DNA from: Perognathus longimembris pacificus
Taxonomy: Eukaryota > Chordata > Mammalia > Rodentia > Heteromyidae
DNA: 64,000 nucleotides
Direction of reading: 5' to 3'
Assembly: GCF_023159225.1 (NCBI RefSeq)
Contig: NC_063161.1
Coordinates: 121,682,958 to 121,746,957 of the forward strand
The number at the start of each line of letters is the position of its first letter. Within the stretch, counting starts at the first letter, position 1. The translations under genes and the position numbers were made by a program. The notes below the pieces were generated by a model. It saw only the letters and a program-made list of their open reading frames with translations. It had not been told where the DNA came from and made no database searches. Of the stretch, positions 11,766 to 22,690 are shown piece by piece.

Positions 11766-12451
11766 ATGCCTACTTCTGCATCAAACGCTTCTACTAATAC
11801 TCCATGTTCCCAATAAATTGGAGAAAAACCCAGTATAATTTTATTTCTAAAATCACTCCTGTTACATCTTTCTAAATGGATAGCTTTTAAATGAGTTCTG
11901 AGGCAACTTAAAATTAAAAGAAGGATTGAACTAGCTTTAAAGAATATAGGGCCTAGGCAAACATTACTTGTATAATTGTTTTTTTTCACATTATTAAAGA
12001 TAGTACCTCTATCTAATGTCCTATTTTTCAATGTAATATTACAATAAAATAAGAGTCCCACAAAGATGTTTATATCTGAATTCCCATAATCTAGGATCAC
12101 TTTTCCCTACAATTTCAAAATTATCTTGTAGACATAATTAGGGTTTTGAAGTGGAGAAATTGTCCTGGATTATAAGGACAAAGCCAAAGGTGATGGAACA
12201 AACAACCCAAAGTAGAGGTAGCTAAGTGTGACCACAGAAGGATTGGCAGAATGATGCCCTCTGTGGAAAATGTTCAAACCACTGCTGCTGGCTTTGAAGT
12301 AGAGGAAAAGGTCATATATCAAGGAATGTGTATAGCTTATAGAAACTATGGGGGTGGAGAAATGCTTTCTAGAACCTTCAGAAACAACACAGATGAAACA
12401 CTTTCATCTTATACCAGTGCTGCATTGTATTTCTGACCTTTCCTCTGTATC
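11766..12451. other. unannotated DNA
   Basis: A 124-codon minus-strand frame (11726-12100) starts inside the MIR relic and shows no family features, so it is not called. Nothing else is recognised. Confidence 0.45.
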
Positions 12452-12606
12452 TCCCTCTTTCTTTCCTTCCTTCCTTCCTTCCTTCCTTCCTTCCTTCCTT
12501 CCTTCCTTCCTTCCTTCCTTCCTTCCTTTCTTCCTTCCTTCCTTCCTCCCTTCCTCCCTCCCTCCCTCCTTACCTCCCTCCCTCCCTCCCTTCCTTCCTT
12601 CCTTCC
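12452..12606. repeat. (TTCC)n pure pyrimidine tract
   Basis: About 150 bases of almost uninterrupted pyrimidine, mostly TTCC units grading into TCCC/CTCC units after about 12541. It accounts for the Phe-Leu-Pro-Ser and Lys-Glu-Gly-Arg frames on the two strands. Confidence 0.97.
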
Positions 12607-12611
12607 ATCTT

Positions 12612-12757
12612 TCCTTGCTTAATAGCTCTACTTTCAGTTTTATGGTAAATTGGAGATATGAGTCACCCAAATTTGTCTGCCTGGTCTGGCTTTGTATACT
12701 ACTAAAACCTACAAGTCATAAATTGCTAGGATTATAAGCATGAGCCACCATTGCCTA
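12612..12757 (-). repeat. composite SINE relic, minus strand (7SL-like head)
   Basis: The right end reads TTGCTAGGATTATAAGCATG then AGCCACCATTGCC, the complement of a 7SL/Alu-type 'ggtggctcatgcctataatcctagc' head. The middle has 'gtaaattggagatatgagtc', the linker also seen in the composites at 2150 and 34568. Its left end fades into the TTCC tract. Confidence 0.65.
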
Positions 12758-12771
12758 ACTCTGACATTCTT

Positions 12772-12878
12772 CTTTTTTTTTTTTTTTTTGTCTTTTCTTT
12801 TTTGGTACTGGGTATCGAAACCAGGGCATTGCACTTGCTAGGCAAGTGCTTTGCCACTGAGCTACATCCCAGCCCTAG
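12772..12878 (-). repeat. ID element (monomer) with 13-bp target-site duplication
   Basis: On the minus strand: GGGCTGGGATGTAGCTCAGT, an A-box region, 'caaagcacttgcctagcaagtgcaatg', a diverged B box (TTTCGATACC), and a long A-rich tail (T run 12773-12789 on plus). This is the tRNA-Ala/BC1-related ID monomer without a Geo half. CTCTGACATTCTT repeats at 12759-12771 and 12879-12891. Confidence 0.93.
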
Positions 12879-12891
12879 CTCTGACATTCTT

Positions 12892-13240
12892 TAAGCTTTA
12901 AATTGGTTGGACCAATTGAATACTAATATAATATAGTTTGAAGATAATAATATATTGAATATACATATCACATGTATTTAAGCCTCTAAGATTATTTGTG
13001 GCAAATAGTTTTATGAAGTAAAGAGAGAGCTGGCCTGGAAGATTGAAAGAATCTTTGGCTGCCTCCAATTTAGCAAATGTAGGTGTCAGAACAATGATAT
13101 GCTCACAATTTACTTCTACTGAGGATTAATCTCTGTAATAAAATGTTCAAATGCGATGTGCCATAATGGGCGATTTTCCCCATTTTTCTTTTTGAGCATC
13201 TAATAGACATTTCTCTCCAGATCCATTCCAGTCCAGTGTG

Positions 13241-13285
<45 letters not shown>

Positions 13286-13695
13286 TTAACATTCCGCATC
13301 TCTTCCTTGTAGTTAGAGGAGGATCACAGTACTTTCTTCTAGCTAATCACAAAGAAACAGTGAGCTCTGGACCATAAGAACCTAGAACATAGGCTGGTTT
13401 TCCTAATTTGTTTTTAAATATTCATTCTACTGCTCATTGGATTAAAGATAGTAATTTTTTAGGGATTACTCAGCCATTTTGTCTTAAGTAAATTATAGCT
13501 AATCATTTGGAGAACACAAGTAGATTTTAAGGGAGGTAGTTGATTAAATGAAATAGTTTGAGGTTGGGGTAAAGCATATTCCTCAAAATAACTTGTAATT
13601 ATAAGTAATGTCATATTAGTCAAAACCATTCAATATGTCTTGAAACAAACCTATCTGTGAGACTAAGTAGACTTCAAAAGTAATCTTTTCAAAAA
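12892..13695. other. unannotated DNA with a (GT)n microsatellite
   Basis: Apart from the microsatellite at 13243-13282 nothing is recognised. Confidence 0.5.
13243..13282. repeat. (GT)n microsatellite
   Basis: About 20 uninterrupted GT units. Confidence 0.98.
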
Positions 13696-13703
13696 ATATG
13701 GCT

Positions 13704-13905
13704 TGGCTGGGAATGTGGCTTAGTGGTAGAGTGCTTGTCTAGCATGCATGAAACCCTGAGTTTTATTCCTCAGCACCACATACACAGAAAAAGCCAAAAG
13801 TAGTGCTGGATCTCAAGTGGTACAGTGTGAGCCTTGAGCAAAAAGAAGTCAGGGAAAGTGCTAAGGCCCGGAGTCCAAGCTCCAGGACTGATAAAAAAAA
13901 ATAAT
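13704..13905 (+). repeat. IDL-Geo dimeric SINE
   Basis: Full dimer: GGCTGGGAATGTGGCTTAGT start, 'cagcaccacatacacagaaaaagcc' joint, Geo half ending TCCAGGACTGATAAAAAAAA. The short duplication ATATGGCT at 13696-13703 and 13906-13913 fits an insertion there. Confidence 0.9.
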
Positions 13906-14104
13906 ATATGGCTGTGTAATATGTTAGTTTTACCATCCTGCCTTTTACTTTGGCTGCAGAGATACAGGTTAAATTTTCTTCCTGTAAGAAAGATACAGTA
14001 CTTGTTTGCATCTAAGCTGTCTTTGAGTATTGGTATACATTTCTTTGGAAAATTCTGTTTCTCATTTCCTGGGCCTTGGTTTTCTATGGGTGTTATGTAA
14101 ACTA

Positions 14105-14365
14105 GATTTCTATCATTATAACAAAGGCCTGACTTGATAAACTTGTAGAGAGAAAAAGTTTGTGTTGGCTCTCAGTTTTAGAGGTACTAGTCCAAGTTCA
14201 ATTGGTCCCATTACTTTGGGGCCTGGGATAGGCTGCTCTTCTTGGTAGAAATATGTACTAGAACAAAAGTAGTCAGCTCATTACCAATTAACAAAAGAAT
14301 AGAAAGAGGAAGCCACTAGGGTCTCACAATCCCTTTCAAGTAAACATCCTAGTGACCTAAAGACT
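14105..14365 (-). mobile_element. MaLR-type LTR fragment, minus strand
   Basis: The left edge 'tctatcattataacaaaggcctgacttgata' followed by 'gttttagaggtactagtcca', 'cccattactttggggcc' and 'agaggaagccactagggtctcac' follows, in reverse complement, the 3' half of MaLR-type LTRs. The same word order appears in the paired LTRs at 24.6 and 28.2 kb. Confidence 0.65.
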
Positions 14366-15934
14366 AAGTCCTGACTTTTCAAAAAATGTCTCACTACTTT
14401 CCTTGGTCCCCTACACCATTCCTTTGTTCAGGCATATTTTACTTCCCATAGTGAAATGAGCTTAGAGTCCAAACAATTGAATTTTAGTTTAGACTTTATG
14501 ATGGAGTAAATCTCATCTATGTGGCTTTAGTTTATCCATAAGCAAAATAGGCATGGTCTAGGTAGATTATCTCTATATATCTTGTTGAATCTAAGACAGC
14601 AGTGTTTTAGGTGTAATCCTATTTATCCTTTTTCCATATTGTTCTCCTTTTCAACTAGCAGTGCTTTCTGTATCTTAGAATTTTCATGGAAGAATGGGTC
14701 AAGGCTTTTCCTTTGTGAAGAACTTATAGACCAATGAGACTTCAATGAGCTCCATCCAGGATCTCTGCTTTCAGTGACTTCTGACAAGTCAGTTTTTTGT
14801 TAATCTTTAAAGAAAATGTTCTTGTAGACACTTGGCAACTCTCTCCTATACACATGCCAGGGTGAGAAGAAATCTCTTGGCTATTTTTTCTTTGTTTAGC
14901 ATCTTATCATGTCAAAGACCATGTCTAGAAGAGATTTACTTATTTATCATATCTCCACTATTTATAACCAGGGTGAAATTCCCTCAAAATGAATGAGAAA
15001 AGAGAAAATTTAAATTTTGAGTGTGAATTGTGTTTATTTCTCAAGGCTGTAACTGTTTTCCCGATTTTCCCCCGTATATCTGTTTATGATGCATTTGGGG
15101 TGTTTGAATTAAGCTATGATTCCTAGCATGATTGATTGTGTTTTCAGTGGCTTGACACTTTGCTAGAAGCTATGGTTATGTCTTGGTAAAACTCACACTA
15201 ATCGAATATGAAGACACTGATGTGCATTCGCAAGTAAGAAGCTGGCTCTTGGGGTTTTCACCTAGGTCAAGTCTTATAAATTAAGTGATGTTTTTTTTTT
15301 CTTTAAGTCAGTAAATAAAATTCATCAGTGGCCTCACATTGCCTTCACACTTCACATTTTTGCAACCCAGCCAACCTGTGAGTCAAGCATCCTTTCATCC
15401 ACTTTAAAGCTAATGTTTTGTGGTAGTTGGCAATCCATTTATAAAAGGCAGATGATGGGAACACTGGGTAATTTGGAAACAATTCTGAGATCACTGAATA
15501 TCTCAAGAAAAATGATGTTCAAATGTATGTTGCAGAAATTGAGGACAAACAGGTTTGCCATAATTTCCTTTTTACAGAAAGTATGAAAAAATTTCCAAAG
15601 GCCTCAGAGCAGAAGCAGCTTCAAAACGGTACAGTTATATTACCTTTTAAAATTTATTTACATAGTTATTTTGAATATGCTATTATCTTTAGTTGTAATA
15701 TTATCTGTAAGTAGTTGTAATATAATTATTTCCAGTCAAGAAAGCAGTTTATGAATACAATGCATCTTGATCAATGTCACGCTTTCAACATTCTCACCCA
15801 CTCCTCCTTACTCACTCTTTTTGCTAACATAATAACACAAGAACACACAGAGTTCTGATCATCTTTTCCCATCTCATATCACTGGCCTAGTAAGTGATTC
15901 TGTGGAATGCAGATACAGGTGTGCCTATGCCTAG
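14366..15934. other. unannotated DNA, possible MIR traces
   Basis: About 14490-14610 carries a very faint MIR-like word order. The rest shows no gene or named repeat. Confidence 0.4.
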
Positions 15935-16010
15935 GTGCTTGCAATTGTTTCTTGCATTGCCTATGCTTGGTGCAGAGTAGATGCTCAATTAAGATAGTTG
16001 AATAAATTAA
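15935..16010 (+). repeat. MIR/L2-like 3' end relic
   Basis: 'gcctatgcttggtgcagagtagatgctcaatta' followed by GTTGAATAAATT resembles the 'gtgcctggcacatagtaggtgctcaataaat' ending shared by MIR and L2 relics. Confidence 0.5.
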
Positions 16011-16304
16011 CTGCTTTTTAAAATGGTAACTCCTTTGTACAACTACTTAAAGATAATAAAAGTATTAATACTGAATTGCAATAACAAAGTAGACATTAAG
16101 AATAGATTCATTGTAAAAGGTATTTGTTAAGATGTGCAGATACGCTCTTATACAACTTTATCAGGATTTTAAGAACAATGAAAGACTTATGTGGATGGTG
16201 CCTAGTTTAAAATAGATGTTTGTTTATATTAGTCTCTTTTCAGTATCAGTACTGGGAAATGAAACCAAAAAAGTATGTATTAATGTCTAATCAACAGAGA
16301 TCTG

Positions 16305-16385
16305 AATGCTATGGGACTATGTCTGCTTTATTTTGGCATCCTAACGAAACACATATAGGAACTTAATAATTTTTAATGAATGACA
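16305..16385 (+). repeat. L2-like 3' end relic
   Basis: 'gctatgggactatgtctgcttt' then 'aggaacttaataatttttaatgaatga' follows the end of L2: 'gcagggactgtgtctgttttgtt' then 'aggcacttaataaatatttgttgaatgaatg'. Short and diverged. Confidence 0.5.
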
Positions 16386-17624
16386 ATGCGTAAATAGGTG
16401 ATGGGGATCATTACAGATCTAAGAACTCTGTAGACATATCTCATTGGAAGGGGGCCCATAGGAGTGGGTTAAGCGTGGATGGGTTATCTCTGTAGCCTGG
16501 ACCTCTGTAGGTTACGTGAATCTTCACCTCTGGGAGTTATGTTGCCAGTGGAAATCCGGGAAATTAGTAATGGTCTACATTTCCCCACAATAGATTCAGG
16601 ATAGTTTTGGACATGATTTGTTTCTGTTGGCTAGATAAAGATAAGCAAGATACAAATTTCTCCAGTCAGACCCTTTTCCTCTTATTTATAAGTGCTTGTA
16701 TGGAAAGTTAATTTGTGTGGGTTTAATTTATTCACATATATTTACATTTGACTCATTAAAATGTTCCTTTCAAGAGTTGTTTGCAAAGATTTGAGCATTT
16801 TTAAGTCCTGTTGAGAAATGAAAATACTATTTTTTTACTAGTTGAGAATAAATTTAGAAAACCCAAAGTCTGGTTTTGTATCTTACTAGTTTCTGAATAT
16901 GGAAAATTATTTTATGCTGTCCAATGTTAACAGACACCAAATAAAACCAGAGCTGCAATGTAGGCAGTTATGTCTTTTCCTCACATCAACAGCATGCTAT
17001 CCACATGCAGAGGAAACCGATATTTATGAAATTGGTAAATTCAAGGGGAAAAAAAACTACCACTCAGAAAATCAGGTCAAATGGAGACTTCTTTTCAACT
17101 TCACATGAAATTTAGTCACTTAACAGGCATCTATTCAATGCTTACTTGTTACAAGATGTGGTTATTATTCTAAAGAAGCTAAACTTGTACTACTCTTGCT
17201 TTCAAAAAACTTACCAATTGAGACCTCAAAGGCTTACCTATGAAATCCTAACACAAAATATAACCCATAATTCTCCTGTGTTGTTTTTCATTACTCCTGT
17301 CAAGAGTGAATGATGGTTGACCTTGCTTCACTCATATTTGTTACTAGGCAGAGAGCTAAATGATGTTATTGGCTCCATCTCACTCAAAGTCAAAGTCATA
17401 GGGCTACCATTTGTGATATATATATATGCATACATACATATACATATACATATATATCTATGTATGTATGCGTATATGTCTCCCAATGGGAACAGTGAGA
17501 AATTCAGGATCTTTTTCATGGTCTGTCTTAACTCTTTATTTTTTTCTCAAGAAATTGAATTAAATTGCATGTTCTTAGGTGTGAGGCCAAAATTGTATAA
17601 CTTTAGAGGACAGATTTAAATATC

Positions 17625-17671
<47 letters not shown>
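16386..17671. other. unannotated DNA with TA/CATA and GT microsatellites
   Basis: An imperfect (TA)/(CATA)/(TATG) tract lies at about 17417-17478 and a pure (GT)n tract of about 21 units at 17629-17671. No gene. Confidence 0.55.
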
Positions 17672-17672
<1 letters not shown>

Positions 17673-17893
17673 TATGATACTGAGGCTTAAACTCAGGGCT
17701 TCTTTCTGGATTAACTTTTATGCTCACAGTTGGCAATCTATCACTTGATTCACACCTCTACTTTCTGTTTTTTCTTGCTGCATTGGAAATAAGAGTCTTT
17801 CAGATTTGTCTACCCCAGAGGGCTTTGTACCAGTATTTCCAGACCTCAGACTCCTGAGCAGCTAGGATTATAAATATAAACTGGTACCCAGCA
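17672..17893 (-). repeat. composite SINE relic, minus strand
   Basis: The left part, 'gatactgaggcttaaactcagggctt', is the complement of a tRNA/ID-type B-box end. The middle 'cattggaaataagagtctttcag' is the linker seen in the other composites. The right part 'ctcctgagcagctaggattataaatataaactgg' is the complement of a 7SL-like head. The SINE abuts the GT microsatellite, a common place for a SINE tail. Confidence 0.65.
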
Positions 17894-19600
17894 GATTTTC
17901 ACAATGCTCTACAGAGCATTGTAGCCTTTAAGACCCCTAGAGAAAAAGACAAAGAAAGGATCGCTCAGGTATAGAACCCATATAAGTATTTAGAAAGAAT
18001 TAAATATTTGATGTGTTTGAAATTTTTTTTATGAACAATCCAGTTCTTTGGGATGATTTAAGCCTACAGTAGAATTGATTTTTGCTGAAATAATATCTAA
18101 GTCTTCATGTAGATCACCTCACTGGCTCACTGAAGAATAAACATTATGATGTGGACAAATAACTAATTCTGTAAAATTCATTTATCTACTTTTATGTCTG
18201 AGATTGAGTTATTTTTACCCATGTTTCTGACTTCTGAATCTCTGATGATTTCAGCTTTAGGAGTTAAATATCCAAACACAGAATCTGAAATAGGCCCTTG
18301 GGAATGAGAAGGAGCTGTCACTTTCTACTAGCATAAAAGGAATAGTGTTGGCAACATTGTTCTTAAGGGACTCAAATAATTCTATTGCCCCAGAGGACTT
18401 TAGTCTGTGCATTTGCATTCATTTTCTTCCCAGTAATGATATTTATTAAAATAAATTCATGATCCTAAGTCCAAGGAATATCTGTAACCTGTGATTATGT
18501 TGATCTTTCTTTGATTTCACTAGTTTCTCATTCCATTTAAAGTCTTGTGGTACAATAGCAAAAAAGGAAAATAGACTACATGTCAATTTAAACCTATGAC
18601 TATCCCAGGTAAAATACTGTAACACTTTTGAGTTACTTGAAAGTTTATTTAATAATAAAGCAGACACCTGTCTGATTAACATTTATCAGTGTTTATTCGT
18701 TTTACTTTTGAAAGAAAAGAATAAAGTAGGGTTGAAATAAAAATTTCAGTAGTCTTAAAAGCACAACAATTTTTCAATAATTAGGGCCTTCCATTAACCT
18801 TGACAATGAATTATACACTTGAAAATTGGTAATAAAATTAAGTATATAGTTTTTCTAAAACTATAGGAGTACAACCTACTTGTTTGATGGAAAGATTCCT
18901 TCCTTTCTCAATCAGAACAAATATATTAATGTTATGGTAATAAACAACCTTAGTATTAGTGGTTTACATAATTCAGGTTATTTTTTACTCCCTCTAGCTT
19001 TTTATTATGGGTTAGTGGGAGGCTCTGTCATGGTGTTCACTCAAGGATCTGGACTGACAAAATGTATCCTCCTTGAAAATTTCTGGTTCCAGGCCAAAGG
19101 CAAAAGAAATAGACTAGCATTAGTGGTTAAATCATTGTCCTAAAATTATAAACTTACTTCTATTCATAGCACATTAGTGAAAATTCATCATCTCTCTCTC
19201 CCTTCTCATAGAGCTAATAAGGAAAGTGGGAGAGAAATATACAAATTATCTGGGAGAAAAAGGCCAGTATAGATGTGAAACCAATGACTAGCACACATAA
19301 CTTTCTTCCACCCAATAGTTGATTCTTTTTCATCCGTATACATGGAGTTTACTAATTCTTCTCCAGTTGTTCCCCCAGCACAAAATCTACAATCACTAAT
19401 GGATGCACAGTAGGCTCTTAATGTGGCTTCACTAGCTCCAGAGCCCTATTATCAAGAGGGAAAAGTTTCTACTCTCAAGACACAAGTATACAGTTGAAAA
19501 AAGCACAGTGAATGTTTTGAGAAAGAGAAAGGCTGGGAGTGACACAGAAATGTGTCAGCTCTGCTGAGTATAAAATTCTATTCATCCAAAATTTTAAGAT
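17894..19600. other. unannotated DNA with one perfect inverted repeat
   Basis: Contains the 10-bp-arm palindrome at 17901-17922 (see findings). Frames at 18446-18682 (minus) and 18880-19143 (plus) show no family features. Nothing else recognised. Confidence 0.45.
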
Positions 19601-20322
19601 CTGGAGCAGTGAGCACTCCCCTCCAATTCACAACCTTTGATACCTCTTGCTCTTTTCCTGCCCCCAGGATACACCAATATGGCCACCCCCACCTCTCAAC
19701 TCCGTGTGTGTGTGGTTAGCTCTGTACTAACGACTAACTATGATTCATCAGAATTATTCCACTGAGGTGGGGGTTGTGGTCCATTGCCTGGTCAATTTGC
19801 ATCTATGAGCCTCCTACATCCTCTCTCTGAGCTACAGTTTCATCTACAGATGCAGAACTTGTGTGGCTGCCATGTTCTGCTCCAGGATATGTAGAAGGTT
19901 TTTTAAAGTGAGTGAGGTAAAACTGTGGAAGCCATGACAGCCCCCCTGGCCCTGGAGAAGAACCTAAGCAAAGCCACTTTGGATCTTCATGCCTTGGTTT
20001 CTGCTCACACGGATCCCCATTTCTGTGACTTCCTTGGAGAATCACTTCCTGGATGAAGAGGTGAAGCTCATCAAGGTGGGCGATCAGTAGACTCAGACCT
20101 CCGCAGGTTAGTGGCCCTTCAGGCTCGTTGAACGAGTATCTTTTCCAGCATCTCACCTCCAGTTACAACTAGAAGCCCCAGAGTTCAGCAGCATTTGAGG
20201 GGTATCTCTGCATTGCCTGACATTAGGGTTTCCTGCTGAGCCCCTCCCAGCCTTTGAGTAACTTCGAAACCAACCACACTGGAGTCCTTCCCAAGCTTTG
20301 GGACAAATGAAAATAAAACATT
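19601..20322 (+). pseudogene. FTL: processed pseudogene of ferritin light chain
   Basis: The region aligns by eye with FTL mRNA without introns. The 5' UTR end (TGTGGTTAGCTC at about 19712-19723) leads to an ATG at 19740. The next codons read QNYSTEV (19749-19769) and LVNL, matching the FTL start (QNYSTEVEAAVNSLVNL), with three codons lost after the Met. Codon 23 is TGA (19806-19808). About 30 codons of helix A/B are deleted around 19845-19860. Then come recognisable pieces of MQN, LQDM and GKT, followed by [16 protein letters not shown] and HFCDFL, then EEVKLIK in other frames, and EYLFE near 20130. A stop lies at 20170-20172. The 3' UTR keeps 'gctttgggacaaatgaaaataaaa' with AATAAA at 20312-20317. 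Ferritin light chain normally builds the iron-storage shell; this copy cannot encode it. No iron-responsive element is visible, so the copy seems 5'-truncated beyond it. No poly(A) remains; a C tract stands there instead. Confidence 0.92.
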
Positions 20323-20340
20323 CCCCCCCCCCCGCCCCCC
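20323..20340. repeat. C11-G-C6 homopolymer tract after the FTL pseudogene
   Basis: Seventeen C interrupted by one G, starting 5 bases after AATAAA of the pseudogene. The minus strand is correspondingly G-rich. Confidence 0.95.
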
Positions 20341-20949
20341 AGAAATTAAGATAAGATGTCTTACATTAGAAATGAAGAATGCTGCTTAGGCCCCTAATCA
20401 CTTCAAGTTCACAATGACTCTAGTTTCTATATTCTTGAGGTCTCCTTTTCTTATTTATTCCTCTTGACCATATTCACAAGTGCAATGGAGAGGACTCACT
20501 TGCTGGAGACTGAGCAGTTATCACAGCTTCCTGTAGCTAGATGTTGAGGAACTCACACACCATTTTAAGCAGTTCAAGCCCCTTTTTGTCTCAGTCCATA
20601 GTTCCTTATAACCAAATGACCCATTCAGCAATGGATTTTGCTTTTTATCTGTTTGATAATCAGAATTATATGCCAAAGAAAAAACCCTGGTCTTCCTTTC
20701 ATTCTTTTCTCAACTTCATCACAGATATCTGGAGCCTCAAGACTCTGGTGGAAGAAAACTATTTCTCAGCCCATTTTGTAAAACTGTTAGGATCTGCACA
20801 ATACCACCTTAATTCCTTCAACTGGGTAGTTGACTTCAAGGTTTGAAAAATGTCTGTGTTGGCCATGAGCTTGATGCGATCCCAGCTATATGCTGAGAAC
20901 AATGGGATTTGTCACGAGGCTTTAAAAAAAAATCTTTTTATAATTCTAT
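20341..20949. other. unannotated DNA
   Basis: A 101-codon plus-strand frame (20541-20846) shows no recognisable domain and is not called. No repeat is recognised. Confidence 0.45.
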
Positions 20950-21042
20950 TTAATTTTTTGTTTATATGGTACTGATGAATCAAACCCAGGGCTTCCTGCA
21001 TGCTAGGCAAGCCCTCAATTACTAAGCCACATTCCCAGCCCC
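20950..21042 (-). repeat. ID-type SINE monomer, minus strand
   Basis: Complement of GGGGCTGGGAATGTGGCTTA, 'tagcatgcaggaagccctgggtttgattcatcagtacc' and an A-rich tail (plus-strand T run at its left end). It ends before any Geo half. Confidence 0.8.
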
Positions 21043-22598
21043 AACTAGGCATATTTTATAAATGTTCAGTTCTTTATCTTTTTTATAGCTGTTCCTTCTA
21101 GTCTATAAATTCCTGAATATTTGGACCTGTCTATTCCTTCTCACTTCTGTTTGTGACCTCAAGGATTCTTTCCATTCCATTATTGTAATACCCTGTTACA
21201 TGCTGCCCAGGGTAGCTACCATACACTAATGCTTTGTTCATAGTGTATAGTGATTTAGTATCACTTCACCGAGCTCTCATTCAATTTTGTTTGCATTAGA
21301 ATAGCATTGTGTTTCTAATGAACATTCTAAATGTTCCTTAGAGTAAAAGCTATGGGTGTTCCTATGAGTAAAGCTATGCTATTTTGCTATATGAATTATT
21401 TTCCAAAATCTTAGTGCTTTAAATAGAAGAATTATATCTCTACTCTCTCCTCTTTTCCTTCCTTCCTTTTTCTCTCTTTCTCATACTCTCATTACATGTT
21501 AATTATGAATCATAGAGGAGTTTTTTTCTTATTGGATTAATAGTCATTATCTCAAATATTTCTCACTCTAACTGAGCGGGGAGAAACTGGAGCTCTCAAA
21601 ATCTATCTGCAATTTTATGTTTGGCCCAGGATGGACTATCACTTACTGGTGATAAGAGAAGAGCATCTGATCATAATTAAAAGTTTGCCATGTGCTTAGA
21701 GGACTGGACCTCAGAAATATTTAGGGCATATTCAGTTAAATTATAACTTCTCCTCTTATATCTCAAATCAATCTCTCAACATATCTTACTGAATTTTTAT
21801 TTTAAAGATATAAATAATTTTTCATCTTTGTCTCTATCATTCTGGTTACATATTATCTTACTATTGTCCTTTCTCTCCAAGACATTGTCACATAATTTCT
21901 CTGGCTAAGAAAAATCCTTTCAATTTAATTGGATAAACTTTGAGTGCTTCTTAGATCCAGAGTGTTACTATAGCTTCTAGGGAGAAGATTGAATTTAGAG
22001 AAAGGTATTAACCCACCCCCCCACCAACACACACACACACACACACACGCACACACACACACAATTTGAACTTCAAATACTTTATAGCAATAAGTAGAAA
22101 GTATGAGGCTTGGGTCAAGAATTATAAAATACTAAAGAACTGTTAGAATCATTTATGTAGATGTAGTATATGATTCTAAATTGATTTCAGTGAAAAGAAG
22201 TAGTTTTCCATGCTTTGCAAACTTTTCTTATCAAACAAGTAGAGTATAGAGTTCAAAGCATAGAGTAGTCATGTGGTAGATTGCTTTGCTCTGCAATTTG
22301 TTGGCATAGCAAGAATAAGTCAAAGGGGAAAGGGAGAAAAGAAGCTGAAGGAATGACCTAGATTTGATATACATCACAGCTTTGGTATAGCACACACTGG
22401 AAAAAGTCAACAATGGGGACAGGTTTATATCACTCTGCAGACAAGAGACAAATATAGTAGAAAGGATATGTTCTCAGGATACATATTTATCTATTTTATC
22501 CTTCCAGGCAGGTGAGTGTCACAGAGTCAGTGAACTTAGAGATACAGATTTAATTTGTAGCTTGTCTTGTGGGATAAAGGCAAGAGATAAGCAGAGAG
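21043..22598. other. unannotated DNA, L2-like trace and an (AC)n microsatellite
   Basis: About 21085-21180 resembles an L2 3' end only faintly. An (AC)n tract of about 18 units with one CG interruption lies at 22027-22063. No gene. Confidence 0.45.
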
Positions 22599-22690
22599 AG
22601 CTTGGGACATGGCTCAAATAGTAGAGCCACAGGTCTAGTAAGCATGAGGCTCTGCATTCTAACCCAATTAACACTGAAAGAAAAAACATG
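22599..22690 (+). repeat. ID-like SINE relic
   Basis: 'gcttgggacatggctcaaatagtagag', then 'tctagtaagcatgaggctctgcattctaaccc', then an A-rich end: a diverged ID-type A box, spacer and B box. Confidence 0.6.

Noticed and set aside
12348..12737. Proline-serine-leucine repeat protein (and Lys/Glu/Gly repeat on the other strand)
   Set aside because: Direct translation of the TTCC/TCCC tract.
19500..19560. CACAGTGA word as a possible ferritin iron-responsive element upstream of the FTL pseudogene
   Set aside because: It has a CAGTG-like loop but no proper 5-bp upper stem or bulged C at the right distance; the alignable 5' UTR starts later.
19803..20156. 117-codon minus-strand frame
   Set aside because: Antisense shadow of the FTL pseudogene.
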